Part shown: one piece after another, positions 35,269 through 44,968 of the stretch | Layout of the letters: every line of letters starts with the position of its first letter | Position numbering within the stretch: position 1 is the first letter of the stretch | NCBI RefSeq assembly: GCF_001544375.1 | Contig: NZ_BCQJ01000001.1 | Span: 542,275 to 606,274 of the forward strand | Length of the DNA: 64,000 nt | Source of the DNA: Enterococcus canis NBRC 100695 | Lineage (GTDB): Bacteria; Bacillota; Bacilli; Lactobacillales; Enterococcaceae | Reading direction: 5' to 3' | Notes under the pieces: generated by a model | What the model saw: only the letters and a program-made list of their open reading frames with translations | What the model was told of the DNA's origin: nothing | Database searches by the model: none | Position numbers and translations under genes: made by a program

Positions 35269-37254
35269 GTGAATAAGAAAAAATGGTCGATTGCTGGGCT
35301 TTTAGTAGCCATGGGGGTCGTATACGGGGACATCGGAACCAGTCCACTGTATGTAATGAAAGCGATCGTGGAAGGCAATGGCGGCCTCGCCAATATCGAC
35401 CGCGATTTTGTGTTGGGATCTGTTTCGCTAATTATTTGGACACTGACAATTTTGACAACCATCAAATATGTCATTATCGCATTAAAAGCCGATAATCACG
35501 GCGAGGGTGGGATTTTCTCCTTGTATACCCTTGTGCGCAAAGGGGGCAAATTTTTAGTAATCCCCGCTATGATTGGCGGTGCCGCTCTTTTAGCCGATGG
35601 GGTCTTGACGCCTGCCGTAACCGTCACAACTGCGGTGGAAGGATTACGCGGTATTCCAGAATTTTTTGCCCATTTTGGCAATGATCAAAATATTGTCGTT
35701 ATCATTACCTTAAGTATTATTTTCATTTTATTCTCTGTGCAGCGCTTCGGAACTGAAATGGTGGGGAAAGCTTTTGGCCCAATCATGTTCTTATGGTTCA
35801 GCTTTTTAGGCATCATGGGGCTAATCAACTTCAGTCAAGATTTTTCTGTCTTGGCGGCCCTGAATCCCTATTACGCTGTAAAATTATTATTTAGTCCCGA
35901 AAACAAATTAGGCATCTTAATTTTAGGGAATATCTTCCTAGCGACTACGGGTGCTGAAGCTCTTTATTCCGATATGGGGCACGTTGGCAAAACCAACATT
36001 CGTATCAGCTGGCCGTATGTCAAAATTTGCTTGATTTTAAACTATTTTGGACAAGCAGCTTGGCTTCTGCAAGCCCAACAAAATCCTACATTCGCCAATA
36101 TGGAAGACTTGAATCCCTTCTTCCAAATGATGCCAACAGGTTGGATGGTGATTGGCGTCGGCTTCGCGACAATCGCGGCCATCATCGCGTCGCAGGCCCT
36201 GATTTCCGGCTCCTTCACGTTAGTATCAGAAGCGATTAAGTTGAAGCTGTTACCACGCTTGAAAATCATGTTTCCTGGGAGCAGTATCGGTCAAATGTAT
36301 ATCCCAGCAGTGAACTTTATTTTGTGGGCCGCCTGTTCCGTCGTAGTCTTGACCTTCCGTACCTCTACTCATATGGAGGCGGCTTATGGGCTTTCTATCA
36401 CTGTCACCATGTTGATGACGACGTTCTTGCTTTATTACTATATGATTCAATCTGGTATGAAACACATCTATGCACACCTGATTACCCTATTTTTCGCTTT
36501 GATTGAGATTGTCTTCTTTATCTCCAGTATCGCGAAATTCTTCCACGGTGGTTTCGTAGCAGTCGCGATTGCCTTAGCCATTCTTTTCGTTATGGTGGTT
36601 TGGGAACGCGCGGGGGAAATTCAAGCTCGCGCTACTGATGAAGTCGCTTGGCAAGATTATTTGCCTCAACTGCAAGAGCTGCATAATGATGATACGATTC
36701 CAGTCTATCAAACGAATGTTGTTTTCTTAGTCCCTCATTTAGAACAAGATGAGATTGGCAGACAGTTCATTTACTCCATTTTAGATAAACAAATGAAACG
36801 AGCCAAAGTATACTGGTTTGTCAATGTCGAAGTGACCGATGAGCCTTATACAAAAGAATACGCCATTGACATGATGGAGACTGACTTTATTGTTAAAGTG
36901 AAGCTCTATTTAGGCTTCCGCATCAGCCAGGATGTCAATGTCTACTTGCGTCAAATCATTCATGATTTGATGAAACAAGGACGCTTACCTGAGCAGCCGC
37001 AAAAATATTCACTCACTCCAGGTCGCATTGTAGGGGACTTCCGTTTTATCATGATTCAAGAAGAGCTTTCCAATGTCACAGAAATCGATAAATGGAGCCG
37101 CCAAATCATGCAAGCAAAACTTTTTATCAAACGACATACCACCACGCCAGAAAACTGGTTTGGTTTAGAATATAGTGAAGTCGTTTATGAAACGGTTCCT
37201 TTGATTATTGGACAAACCCGTAAAACAAGATTACAAGAACGCCCATTTGAATAA
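35269..37254 (+). CDS. kup: Kup-family potassium uptake protein
   Basis: 661 residues when started at the GTG at 35269, seven bases after AAAGGAG. The longer frame from 35176 runs through the structured leader and is not credible as protein. The N-terminal signature is AMGVVYGDIGTSPLYVMKAI. About twelve membrane helices (KADNHGEGGIFSLY, TGAEALYSDMGHVG) are followed by a cytoplasmic C-terminal domain of about 200 residues. KUP/HAK proteins import K+ with protons and are common targets of c-di-AMP control in lactic acid bacteria. Expression appears to be controlled by the leader attenuator. Confidence 0.95.
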   Translation: MNKKKWSIAGLLVAMGVVYGDIGTSPLYVMKAIVEGNGGLANIDRDFVLGSVSLIIWTLTILTTIKYVIIALKADNHGEGGIFSLYTLVRKGGKFLVIPAMIGGAALLADGVLTPAVTVTTAVEGLRGIPEFFAHFGNDQNIVVIITLSIIFILFSVQRFGTEMVGKAFGPIMFLWFSFLGIMGLINFSQDFSVLAALNPYYAVKLLFSPENKLGILILGNIFLATTGAEALYSDMGHVGKTNIRISWPYVKICLILNYFGQAAWLLQAQQNPTFANMEDLNPFFQMMPTGWMVIGVGFATIAAIIASQALISGSFTLVSEAIKLKLLPRLKIMFPGSSIGQMYIPAVNFILWAACSVVVLTFRTSTHMEAAYGLSITVTMLMTTFLLYYYMIQSGMKHIYAHLITLFFALIEIVFFISSIAKFFHGGFVAVAIALAILFVMVVWERAGEIQARATDEVAWQDYLPQLQELHNDDTIPVYQTNVVFLVPHLEQDEIGRQFIYSILDKQMKRAKVYWFVNVEVTDEPYTKEYAIDMMETDFIVKVKLYLGFRISQDVNVYLRQIIHDLMKQGRLPEQPQKYSLTPGRIVGDFRFIMIQEELSNVTEIDKWSRQIMQAKLFIKRHTTTPENWFGLEYSEVVYETVPLIIGQTRKTRLQERPFE

Positions 37255-37309
37255 GGCGAGCGACCCAAATCACGAAAAGGTTGGGACAGAAGCATTTATT
37301 CGGAAGGAG

Positions 37310-37350
37310 TATGGGACATGACTCAAACAGTTATGTCCCATATTTTTTTT
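37310..37350 (+). terminator. Terminator of kup
   Basis: TATGGGACAT (37310-37319) pairs with ATGTCCCATA (37333-37342), followed by a run of T. A TGGGACAGAAGC half-copy of the same motif lies at about 37282. Confidence 0.9.
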
Positions 37351-37351
37351 A

Positions 37352-37387
37352 TTGACTTCTCGAAGTGTACTATGCATAATAGTACAC
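37352..37387 (+). promoter_or_regulatory. Promoter and operator of the gntR-ABC operon
   Basis: TTGACT (37352-37357), 17 bases, CATAAT (37375-37380). Overlapping the -10 is the perfect inverted repeat GTGTACTAT-N5-ATAGTACAC (37365-37387), the pattern bound by YtrA-type GntR repressors. The position implies autorepression by steric block. Confidence 0.85.
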
Positions 37388-37412
37388 ACGAAGCACAAGA
37401 AAGGAGTTTCCG

Positions 37413-37790
37413 ATGGTTTCCATTGATAAAACCAATAGTAAACCCTACTATGAGCAGTTAATGTTAAGTATCAAGCAGGATATTTTGAAGGGCATTTTGC
37501 AAGCCGGCGATCAATTGCCTTCTGTCAGAGAGTTAGCCGCGCAATTGCAGATGAATCCCAATACTATCAGCAAAGCCTATAAAATGCTGGAGCTGGAGCA
37601 GGTGGTGGTCACAGTCAAAGGAAAAGGAACCTTTATTAAAAAAAGTACCTTGGAACGCGACGAGCTGCGCATCAAAGAGTTAAAAGTCAAACTACGAGAA
37701 ATCGTAATCGAAGCTGGTCACTTACACGTCGATCAAAATGAGCTAACTGAATGGCTCAAAGAAATCGAACAATCCTTAGGAGGCATGTAA
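37413..37790 (+). CDS. GntR-family (YtrA-type) repressor
   Basis: 125 residues. The winged helix is clear (LQAGDQLPSVRELAAQLQMN, then PNTISKAYKMLE), followed by GKGTFI and a short helical C-terminal dimerisation tail, the YtrA subfamily architecture that accompanies ABC transporters. AAAGGAG precedes the ATG. Its stop overlaps the next start as TAATG. A palindromic operator lies in its own promoter. In Bacillus, YtrA-type operons respond to cell-wall antibiotics. That inducer is not shown here. Confidence 0.93.
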   Translation: MVSIDKTNSKPYYEQLMLSIKQDILKGILQAGDQLPSVRELAAQLQMNPNTISKAYKMLELEQVVVTVKGKGTFIKKSTLERDELRIKELKVKLREIVIEAGHLHVDQNELTEWLKEIEQSLGGM

Positions 37791-38665
37791 TGAACATCCA
37801 ACACTTGGCAAAAAATATTAACCATAAAGCTGTATTAGCGGATATTAACGTCGAACTACCAGCAGGTGAAATCATTGGTTTAGTTGGTCGTAATGGTTCG
37901 GGTAAAACCACCTTCTTTCGAACAGTTGCCGGGCAATATTTACCCGACCAAGGGGAGCTTTTGATTGAAGGAAAATCAATGCTTATTGACCCCGCCTTGA
38001 AAGAACAGCTTTTCTTTCTAGATGAAAGCACACATTTTCTAAATAGCTATTCCTTAAAGAAAATTGCCCTCTTCTACCGAGCAGCCTATGCGCAGTTTGA
38101 TTATGATTTATTCCTGCAGCTGGTACGCAAATATCAGCTTCCTTTAAATCGCCTGTTCCGCTTTTTCTCAAAAGGAATGCAGGGCTTGGCCAAAATTATT
38201 CTTGCTGTTTGTTCCAATGCACAATACTTATTGTTAGATGAACCATTTGATGGACTAGATTACTTTATCCGCCAAGAAGTCATTGAACTACTACTAAATT
38301 TTCAAGAGTCTGGTAAAACGCTGGTCATCGCCTCTCACAATCTGAACGAATTAGAAACTTTAGTCGATCGCGTTCTCTTTCTTAAAAATCATACGATTCA
38401 GAAAAATTATCATTTGGAAGTTTTACGTAGCAACGCACGCAAGATACAAATCGTGCTAAGAGAAAAGAAAGTTCCCGCATTTATTAAAGAAAACAGCCGC
38501 TTCATCCAAAAACAAGGCCGCGTCTGGGTTGTCCTCTTTGAACATTACAACCCTGCCTTAGAAGAACAATTGCAGGCTCTGAATCCATTATTGTTGGAAG
38601 AACTACCATTAAGCTTGGCTGATCTCTTTGAAGCCAATTTACGTGAAAGGCAGGAAGTACAATGA
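37790..38665 (+). CDS. ABC transporter ATP-binding protein
   Basis: 291 residues from the ATG at 37790 (AGGAGG upstream, overlapping the gntR stop by one base). Walker A is GRNGSGKTT (about residue 37), a degenerate signature FSKGMQGLAKIILA replaces LSGGQ, Walker B is YLLLDEPFDGLD and the H-loop is IASHN. The F-S-K-G-M signature is usual for YtrB/BcrA-like ATPases. It pairs with the membrane protein encoded next, with which it overlaps by ATGA. Confidence 0.93.
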   Translation: MNIQHLAKNINHKAVLADINVELPAGEIIGLVGRNGSGKTTFFRTVAGQYLPDQGELLIEGKSMLIDPALKEQLFFLDESTHFLNSYSLKKIALFYRAAYAQFDYDLFLQLVRKYQLPLNRLFRFFSKGMQGLAKIILAVCSNAQYLLLDEPFDGLDYFIRQEVIELLLNFQESGKTLVIASHNLNELETLVDRVLFLKNHTIQKNYHLEVLRSNARKIQIVLREKKVPAFIKENSRFIQKQGRVWVVLFEHYNPALEEQLQALNPLLLEELPLSLADLFEANLRERQEVQ

Positions 38666-39855
38666 AACTAAACACGATTTTATGGCAGCGTGTCGGCAAA
38701 GTTATCGCTGTTTTAAGTTTATTGATTGTGGCAAATTATCTTTGGTCTGGAAACAGCCTGGTTAGTAGCTGGGAAGCCAAACGAAATTATCTGTTACATG
38801 ATTCAGAGTCTCAACAACATTTTGAAGAAAACAGCACCGGTAATAAAGAAGATATCTACGCCTATTGGGATTTTCACACCAATCAGAGCAAAACCTTCAC
38901 TTCTTACCAAGAGTATGTAGAAAATGAATCTCATCTCTTCTTTGACGAAGGAGGGTTGGCCCTTACTCCTGGGATAAAAAATACTAAAGGGACTCAACGC
39001 TTTTGGACAGAATCTGCGCAACTCCTGATCTTTGTCTCATTTATGGTGGGCTTTCTACTCTTCTTTGTCGATTTAAAAACCAACTTTAATACATTCTTGT
39101 TTTCATTAGGTATCAAACGACGAACTATTTTTTTGCGTAAAATTTTATTCACGGGTGTTCCCCTTTTTCTCGCAATTTTATTAGGAAAATTGTTGACGCT
39201 GGTTATCATGGTGCAAGGAATCCCACAGCCGTATATGAATGGTGACATAAGTAGTCTCTTACTATCAGCCTTCACTTCCACATGCGTCATGTTCAGTGTG
39301 TATAGTGCGGGGGTTTTCTTGGGGACAATTCTAGGAAATTTAGTAACGGCGCCGATTCTGATTTGGCTATTCTATCTGGCCACCTCTTTCATCCAGTACG
39401 GTTTCAGTAACTTCCTAGGAATTATTGGTGGTGAAGCCTTAGCAACGCGTTTCGAGAGCTTTTATCAAAACATAACAAACGAATACCTTGATATCACACC
39501 CACAACACTTGGAAATCTACTTTTAATAATTGGCGGTTGTGCTTTGGTATTGTGGCTAGGCAGTTGGCTTTACGCCCATACCTCTTTAGAAAATAATGGT
39601 AAAACAGTCGTCGTACCCCAAATTCGCTTGCCTTTTTATCTAGTCTCGGCCCTTTATGTTGGATTGCTGAACGGACTGCAATCCTTCAGCTACTATGGCG
39701 AGGGACAACACAGCGATAGCCTATCGCAATTGTTCTTGAAAACAGTCGTGGCCCTGCTGATTAGTTTTGCCCTTTTGGGTATCCTATTCTACTACCAAGA
39801 TCTCACCCGACTTTGGTCAGAACGAAAAGCAGGACGCCTTTCCAGATTATCTTAA
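38662..39855 (+). CDS. ABC transporter membrane protein
   Basis: 397 residues. One helix lies at the N-terminus (VIAVLSLLIVANYLW), followed by an extracytoplasmic loop of about 100 polar residues and then six to seven further helices (LLIFVSFMVGFLLFFVDL to VALLISFALLGILFYY). It is the permease partner of the preceding ATPase. The large outer loop resembles ABC-2-type sensing/export permeases. Substrate unknown. Translation is coupled to the ATPase by the ATGA overlap, and a terminator follows. Confidence 0.85.
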   Translation: MKLNTILWQRVGKVIAVLSLLIVANYLWSGNSLVSSWEAKRNYLLHDSESQQHFEENSTGNKEDIYAYWDFHTNQSKTFTSYQEYVENESHLFFDEGGLALTPGIKNTKGTQRFWTESAQLLIFVSFMVGFLLFFVDLKTNFNTFLFSLGIKRRTIFLRKILFTGVPLFLAILLGKLLTLVIMVQGIPQPYMNGDISSLLLSAFTSTCVMFSVYSAGVFLGTILGNLVTAPILIWLFYLATSFIQYGFSNFLGIIGGEALATRFESFYQNITNEYLDITPTTLGNLLLIIGGCALVLWLGSWLYAHTSLENNGKTVVVPQIRLPFYLVSALYVGLLNGLQSFSYYGEGQHSDSLSQLFLKTVVALLISFALLGILFYYQDLTRLWSERKAGRLSRLS

Positions 39856-39868
39856 GAGGTATGAAGAG

Positions 39869-39908
39869 TTTGGAGCATACCATAAAAAGTTATGCTCCAA
39901 ATTTTTTT
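39869..39908 (+). terminator. Terminator of gntR-ABC operon
   Basis: TTTGGAGCATA (39869-39879) pairs with TATGCTCCAAA (39891-39901), followed by TTTTTTT. Confidence 0.92.
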
Positions 39909-39968
39909 CTATCTAGTACCGGCTAGTTTGTACTGACTTACGGCTTACTTCCTCATATTTTAACAGCA

Positions 39969-40004
39969 AAAAAGCTTGCTTCCATTAATGGAAACAAGCT
40001 TTTT
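39969..40004. terminator. Terminator downstream of rpmG
   Basis: AAAAAGCTTG and CAAGCTTTTT pair, with an inner TTCCATTAATGGAA stem. Symmetrical, so it may work in both directions. Confidence 0.85.
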
Positions 40005-40012
40005 GATCGTTC

Positions 40013-40162
40013 TTATTTAGTTTCGCGGTGCAAAGTAACTTTGCGTTCGCGTGGGCAATATTTTTTCACTTCCAAACGATCTGGGTTGTTACGTTTGTTT
40101 TTGCTAGATAAGTAATTGCGTTCTTTGCAAGAAGTACATTCTAAAGTAATGTTTACGCGCAT
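40013..40162 (-). CDS. rpmG: 50S ribosomal protein L33
   Basis: 49 residues, beginning [20 protein letters not shown] and ending in [16 protein letters not shown]. The single CxxC plus lone Cys in KYCPRERK matches the L33.1 type rather than the four-Cys zinc form. GGAGGG precedes the ATG. It follows the PBP2b gene on the same strand, as in Enterococcus. A short hairpin CGAGA/TCTCG (about 40193-40207) lies in its leader. Confidence 0.95.
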   Translation of the reverse strand: MRVNITLECTSCKERNYLSSKNKRNNPDRLEVKKYCPRERKVTLHRETK

Positions 40163-40291
40163 GATATTCCCTCCATCTCTTGATATGATGCGAGATTTTC
40201 TCTCGGACTAGAATATAATACCATGAACAATTTAGAAATTCTACCCTTTTGACTAAATTTGTTAAGTAGTTTTACTTTACAAATCCACAGG

Positions 40292-42436
40292 CTATTTTTT
40301 GATATACATATCGTAATAGGCGTCCATGATGCCATTCACCATCAATTGGTTATAAGAGCCTTCGTCTGTTGTTAGGTTCGGCAGCATTACTGCTACGGCA
40401 ATTTCTGGATCATCCGCTGGGCCGTATGCCACAACGTTACTATTGATCGTATTCACCACTTCTTTATTATCTAACGTAACGGAAGTTTCGGCAGTCCCGG
40501 TTTTTCCCGCAAGATCCATTTTAGCATTTGCCATCACGCGCCCGGTCGTGTAGCCGGGTTCTCCGTGAACGACTTGGTAAAAACCTTCATGGATTATTTT
40601 CATTTGGTCTGGCGTAACATCCACCGTATTCAAGACTTTCGGTTCCACGGCTTTTTGCAGTGTTCCCAAATTGCCATTTTCATCGTTTGCGTAAATACCT
40701 TTCACCACGTGAGGCGCAATACGCTTACCGCCATTAGCAATCGTTGAAACATACTGAGCCAACTGCATAGCCGTATACGTATCATACTGGCCAAATGACA
40801 AATCAAGGAAGTTACCCATGATGGATTCTGAATCATAATTCTGGCTAACTAAACCAGTTTCTTCTCCCGGTAAATCCAGTCCGGTAATCGTGCCCATCCC
40901 ATACTCAGCAAAGGCGTCCCGTAGTTTTTGGAAGTAAGGCGCTGGACCATCCTCTGGAATACGAATCGACATATCTTTAGTAATGCTTTCGATGCCTAGC
41001 ATTTTTAATGCCACTTGCATCATGTAGGAGTTTGACGAGTATTGCAGGGCTTGGATAGCAGTGATTGGGATTTGATTCCCCAATGTCCGGTTAAACCAAG
41101 ATGCTTTGATCTCAGAGCCGGCGATTTTAATCGCTTGATCGTTTAACGTTTGGTTATCCGAGATAACACCAGCTTGCCAGCCGGCGGTCAAGGTTCCACC
41201 TTTGACTACCGATCCTGGCGCAAAGGAGGATTGGAACGTACCGATCGCATGGTCATCTAACTCACCGGTTTCAATATTGTGCAAGAAGCCGGTCATCCCT
41301 AAAACTTCCCCCGTTTTCGGATTCATGGCCACCGCATAAACTCCTGGGGAATATTTCGCCACCCCTTTGTCTACGATATCCTGATAAATATCCTTTACGG
41401 CTTTTTCCATTTTTTCTTGGAATTTTTCATCGATTGTGAGCATCAGATTTTGGCCTTTTTCGCCGGCGTAGACTTGCTTTTGACTCACAATATCGCCTTT
41501 GCTATTCAAAATAACCTCTGATTGAGATTTTGTCCCTTGTAGAACAGACTCGTAGGATTGTTCTAGATAGCTAGTACCTACGCGGTCATTCATAGCATAG
41601 CCTTTTGCCAAATATTCCTCCGCTGATTCTTGCGGCAAACCGGTTTTTTCAGATGAAACACGTCCTAAAATACTCTTCAATGTAACATTATCTGGATACT
41701 TGCGAACCCAATCGGCACCAGTCGAAACACCTGGTAATTCAGCCGTATGTTCCCCAATTACCGCGATTTCATCGTTAGATACATCATCATTCTTAATAAA
41801 GACTGTTGTAAATTCCTGTGCGGCATTCATGCGTGTGTAAATCGTTGCGATTTTCATTTGGTCTTTGTCAAATTTGATTTCACCATCTGTCACTTTGTCA
41901 ACTCGCAAGGCGTACAAGGCACTTTCGTTATTGCCGGCTTCCGCTTTTTCAGAATCTTTTAAACGGTCATCGGCTTTTTTAAAGTTCTTAGGATTTGCTA
42001 ACCAGAAATCCTTTTTGTCCCGTTCTTTTAAGTCATCTGGCTCTATGTCAATCAACTTACTTAGCTTGGTGGCTACATCCAGCATATCCTCAGCCGTAAC
42101 AGCGGCACCACGCGTATACGTAATGGCCGGCTTCGCTTCATTTGAAACGATCTCTTTACCCGAAGCATCATAAATTGTGCCCCGAGGTGTACTGCCTTTT
42201 ACATAGCGCTTAGAAGATTGCTCAATTTTTTGTTGGAAACTGGCGCCATTGGAAATTTGTAAATACCCTAGTTGTACAATCAAGGCGACAAATAACGCGA
42301 AAATCACAAAGAAGAGAAAATTTAAACGAAAAGGAATATGCGACTTACGCGTCTGCCGGACATTCGGTTGTTTTCCGCTTTTCTTCATATTTTTAATAAA
42401 GTTTGAGCCATTAAATCTATTCTTAAAGTCTTTCAT
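40292..42436 (-). CDS. pbp2b: Class B penicillin-binding protein (PBP2b-type transpeptidase)
   Basis: 714 residues from the ATG at 42436, nine bases after AAAGG; an in-frame GTG at 42454 lies at the AAAGGG motif. A cytoplasmic basic N-terminus and one membrane helix (LNFLFFVIFALFVALIVQLG) precede the dimerisation domain (KGSTPRGTIYDASGKEI) and the transpeptidase. Its catalytic motifs are SVVK (about residue 407), SSN (about 467) and KTGT (about 644). It cross-links peptidoglycan during elongation. Linkage to rpmG fits enterococcal pbpA/pbp2b. Resistance status cannot be judged. Confidence 0.92.
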   Translation of the reverse strand: MKDFKNRFNGSNFIKNMKKSGKQPNVRQTRKSHIPFRLNFLFFVIFALFVALIVQLGYLQISNGASFQQKIEQSSKRYVKGSTPRGTIYDASGKEIVSNEAKPAITYTRGAAVTAEDMLDVATKLSKLIDIEPDDLKERDKKDFWLANPKNFKKADDRLKDSEKAEAGNNESALYALRVDKVTDGEIKFDKDQMKIATIYTRMNAAQEFTTVFIKNDDVSNDEIAVIGEHTAELPGVSTGADWVRKYPDNVTLKSILGRVSSEKTGLPQESAEEYLAKGYAMNDRVGTSYLEQSYESVLQGTKSQSEVILNSKGDIVSQKQVYAGEKGQNLMLTIDEKFQEKMEKAVKDIYQDIVDKGVAKYSPGVYAVAMNPKTGEVLGMTGFLHNIETGELDDHAIGTFQSSFAPGSVVKGGTLTAGWQAGVISDNQTLNDQAIKIAGSEIKASWFNRTLGNQIPITAIQALQYSSNSYMMQVALKMLGIESITKDMSIRIPEDGPAPYFQKLRDAFAEYGMGTITGLDLPGEETGLVSQNYDSESIMGNFLDLSFGQYDTYTAMQLAQYVSTIANGGKRIAPHVVKGIYANDENGNLGTLQKAVEPKVLNTVDVTPDQMKIIHEGFYQVVHGEPGYTTGRVMANAKMDLAGKTGTAETSVTLDNKEVVNTINSNVVAYGPADDPEIAVAVMLPNLTTDEGSYNQLMVNGIMDAYYDMYIKK

Positions 42437-42576
42437 GGGTTCGACCCTTTCCACTGGATAATTGCATGTCTGTCCTATTGTAACGGAAAAAGCGGAAATA
42501 AAAAAGGGGCAGCTGCGGGACTAAGGAAATCTTTAAAATTTCTCGGATTGTTTCTATATAATACGCAAATATAGTG

Positions 42577-42613
42577 AAAAAGCTTTCAGTCTTTGATTAG
42601 ACTGAAAGCTTTT
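42577..42613 (-). terminator. Terminator of thrS
   Basis: AAAAGCTTTCAGTCT pairs perfectly with AGACTGAAAGCTTTT around a TTTGAT-type loop. Confidence 0.92.
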
Positions 42614-42621
42614 GGCACATT

Positions 42622-44565
42622 TTAAACGCGTGAGTAATTGGCAACTTCTGCTACCATCGCATCTTCAAATAGATTCAATTCGACAACTTCGGTTTCCTTG
42701 CTGCCATAACGACGGATATTAACCGTTGCGTCTTCCATTTCTTTATCCCCTACCACGATTTGATATGGGATTTTTTGCGTTTGGGAGGCGCGAATCTTGT
42801 AGCCCATTTTTTCATTACGATCATCTACTTCAACCCGTAAGCCGTGACTTTGCAGACGTTCTTTGATCTCATACGCATAGTCGCTGTGGGCTTCCACAGA
42901 AACCGGAATAATTGTTGCTTGGATTGGTGCTAACCAAGTTGGAAAGGCGCCTTTGTAAACTTCTGTCAAGTAAGCCACAAAACGTTCCATCGTAGACACG
43001 ATACCGCGGTGGATAACCACGGGACGATGATTATTTTCGCCGTCTTCACCAACATAAGTCAAATCAAAACGTTCTGGCAACAAGAAGTCTAGTTGGATGG
43101 TAGACAAAGTTTCTTCCATGCCCATTGCGGTCTTCACTTGTACGTCCAGTTTAGGACCATAAAAGGCCGCTTCACCTTCTGCTTCGAAGTAGTCTAAACC
43201 AAGCTCATCCATAGCCGCTTTCAACATCGTTTGCGCATTTTCCCACATCGCGTCATCATCAAAATACTTATCAGTATTCGCTGGATCACGGTAGCTTAAA
43301 CGGAAACGGTAATCCGTGATATTGAAGTCCGCATATACGGCGATCATCAAATCTAGTGTCCGTTTGAATTCGTCTTTGATTTGATCGGGACGAACAAAGG
43401 TATGACCATCATTCAAAGTCATTTCCCGAACCCGTTGTAAACCAGACAAAGCCCCAGATTTTTCGTAACGGTGCATCATCCCTAATTCAGCGATACGAAT
43501 TGGCAATTCACGGTAAGAGTGAATATCGTTCTTGTAAACCATCATATGATGTGGGCAGTTCATGGGACGCAAAACTAACATTTCGCCGTCACCCATGTCC
43601 ATTGGTGGGAACATATCTTCATGATAGTGGTCCCAGTGACCAGATGTTTTGTACAATTCCACATCCGCCATGATTGGTGTATACACGTGTTGATAACCTA
43701 AACTGATTTCTTTATCAACGATATAACGTTCAATTGTGCGACGAATTGTAGCACCTTTTGGCAACCAGAATGGCAAACCAGAACCAACTTCTGGTGAAAC
43801 CATGAAGAGGTCAAGTTCCTTCCCTAATTTACGGTGGTCGCGTTCTTTCGCTTCTTCCCGTTGCTTGATGAATTCTTTCAAGTCTTTTTTATCAAAGAAA
43901 GCTGTTCCGTATACCCGTTGCATCATGTGGTTATCGGAATTGCCACGCCAGTAAGCACCCGCCACAGATAACAATTTGAAGACTTGAATACGGCCAGTTG
44001 ATGGTACGTGCGGTCCACGACATAGATCAACAAATTCCCCTTGTTGGTAAGCAGTAATGACTTCATCTTCTGGTAATTCATTGATCAATTCAACTTTATA
44101 AGGATCACTGGCAAATAGCTCCAATGCTTCTGCTTTTGTTAGTACCAAGCGTTTAATTGGCAGATTTTCTTTGACGATTTTCATCATCTCAGCTTCAATC
44201 GCTGGTAAATCTTCGGCTGTGATCGGTTGGTCGCCATTATCAGTATCGTAGTAAAAACCCGTTTCAATCGCTGGTCCCACACCAAAATGGATATTCGGGA
44301 ACAAACGACGCATCGCTTGCGCCATCAAATGAGCTGAAGAATGACGCAATAAAGGAAGCGCATCTTCATGGTCTGGTGTTACAATTTCGATTGTCGCATC
44401 TGCTTCAATCGGTCGGTCTAAATCAACTAGCACTCCATTAACTTTACCCGCCAATGCCTTCTTGGCTAAGCTTTTAGAAATGCTTTCCGCTACCTCAGCG
44501 GTAGTAACGCCATTGTCGTAGTCACGACTTGCGCCATCTGGAAAAGAAATTTTTATCATGTACAA
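42622..44565 (-). CDS. thrS: Threonyl-tRNA synthetase
   Basis: 647 residues, full length: N-terminal TGS domain ([20 protein letters not shown]), editing domain ([17 protein letters not shown], with further His/Cys in [10 protein letters not shown]), class II catalytic core with [32 protein letters not shown] and [15 protein letters not shown], and a C-terminal anticodon-binding domain. The zinc ligands Cys (MNCPHH) and His are present. GGAGG lies nine bases before the ATG. Expression is under a T-box leader, with an unusually long stretch between attenuator and start codon. Confidence 0.97.
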   Translation of the reverse strand: MYMIKISFPDGASRDYDNGVTTAEVAESISKSLAKKALAGKVNGVLVDLDRPIEADATIEIVTPDHEDALPLLRHSSAHLMAQAMRRLFPNIHFGVGPAIETGFYYDTDNGDQPITAEDLPAIEAEMMKIVKENLPIKRLVLTKAEALELFASDPYKVELINELPEDEVITAYQQGEFVDLCRGPHVPSTGRIQVFKLLSVAGAYWRGNSDNHMMQRVYGTAFFDKKDLKEFIKQREEAKERDHRKLGKELDLFMVSPEVGSGLPFWLPKGATIRRTIERYIVDKEISLGYQHVYTPIMADVELYKTSGHWDHYHEDMFPPMDMGDGEMLVLRPMNCPHHMMVYKNDIHSYRELPIRIAELGMMHRYEKSGALSGLQRVREMTLNDGHTFVRPDQIKDEFKRTLDLMIAVYADFNITDYRFRLSYRDPANTDKYFDDDAMWENAQTMLKAAMDELGLDYFEAEGEAAFYGPKLDVQVKTAMGMEETLSTIQLDFLLPERFDLTYVGEDGENNHRPVVIHRGIVSTMERFVAYLTEVYKGAFPTWLAPIQATIIPVSVEAHSDYAYEIKERLQSHGLRVEVDDRNEKMGYKIRASQTQKIPYQIVVGDKEMEDATVNIRRYGSKETEVVELNLFEDAMVAEVANYSRV

Positions 44566-44669
44566 GTTCCTCCTTTGATTTTGATTGAGAGAAATGTTGC
44601 CTTCTAAAAGGTCCTGTTTGTCTTTTAGAAAACCTTGAGGGATAGGACAACCGTGAAAGAGTGTGGTTC

Positions 44670-44877
44670 AAGGTTACTACGCTTACTTCATTCGCCAATT
44701 ATACGACATTGTTTGCGTTAGAACCCTTCAAGGATACTACGCTCACTTCGTTCGCCAGTTATACGACACTGCTTACGTTAGAAACCTTCAAGGTCACTAC
44801 GCTCACTTCGTTCACCAATTATACGACATTGCTTACGTTAGAAACCTTCAAGGTCACTACGCTCACTTCGTTCGCCT
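44670..44877 (-). repeat. 60-bp tandem repeat in the thrS leader
   Basis: Three full copies (44670-44729, 44730-44789, 44790-44849) and a 28-base fourth (44850-44877) of a unit starting AAGGTCACTACGCTCACTTC and containing ATTATACGACATTGCTTACG. Copies differ at a few positions, so the array is not a fresh duplication. It lies in the transcribed leader, between the T-box terminator and the thrS start. Because 60 is a multiple of three it leaves apparent forward-strand open frames, which are artefacts. Confidence 0.9.
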
Positions 44878-44881
44878 AGTA

Positions 44882-44934
44882 TTTTTTCACATCAGCTCTG
44901 GCGCGCGTAGCGTGACAGTCGCTGTGTGAAAAAA
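44882..44934 (-). other. Large hairpin next to T-box terminator
   Basis: TTTTTTCACA (44882-44891) pairs with TGTGAAAAAA (44925-44934), extended by CAGC/GCTG after a bulge, in the readthrough transcript between the T-box terminator and the tandem repeat. It may be a second terminator or an RNA-processing site. Between 44566 and 44660, a CTAAAAG/CTTTTAG hairpin precedes the ribosome binding site. Confidence 0.5.
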
Positions 44935-44968
44935 CAAAAATCCTAGTATTGCTTTCGCAATACTAGGA
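44931..44968 (-). terminator. T-box attenuator terminator
   Basis: Perfect 12-bp stem TCCTAGTATTGC / GCAATACTAGGA with a GAAA-type loop, followed on the reverse strand by TTTTTG and more T residues. Confidence 0.92.

Noticed and set aside
44670-44877. CRISPR array
   Set aside because: The units are directly adjacent with no spacers and no cas genes are present. It is a tandem repeat.
44661-44929. Forward ORFs with repeated 20-residue units
   Set aside because: They arise because the 60-bp tandem repeat is a multiple of three. There is no ribosome binding site, and two overlapping frames are equally open.
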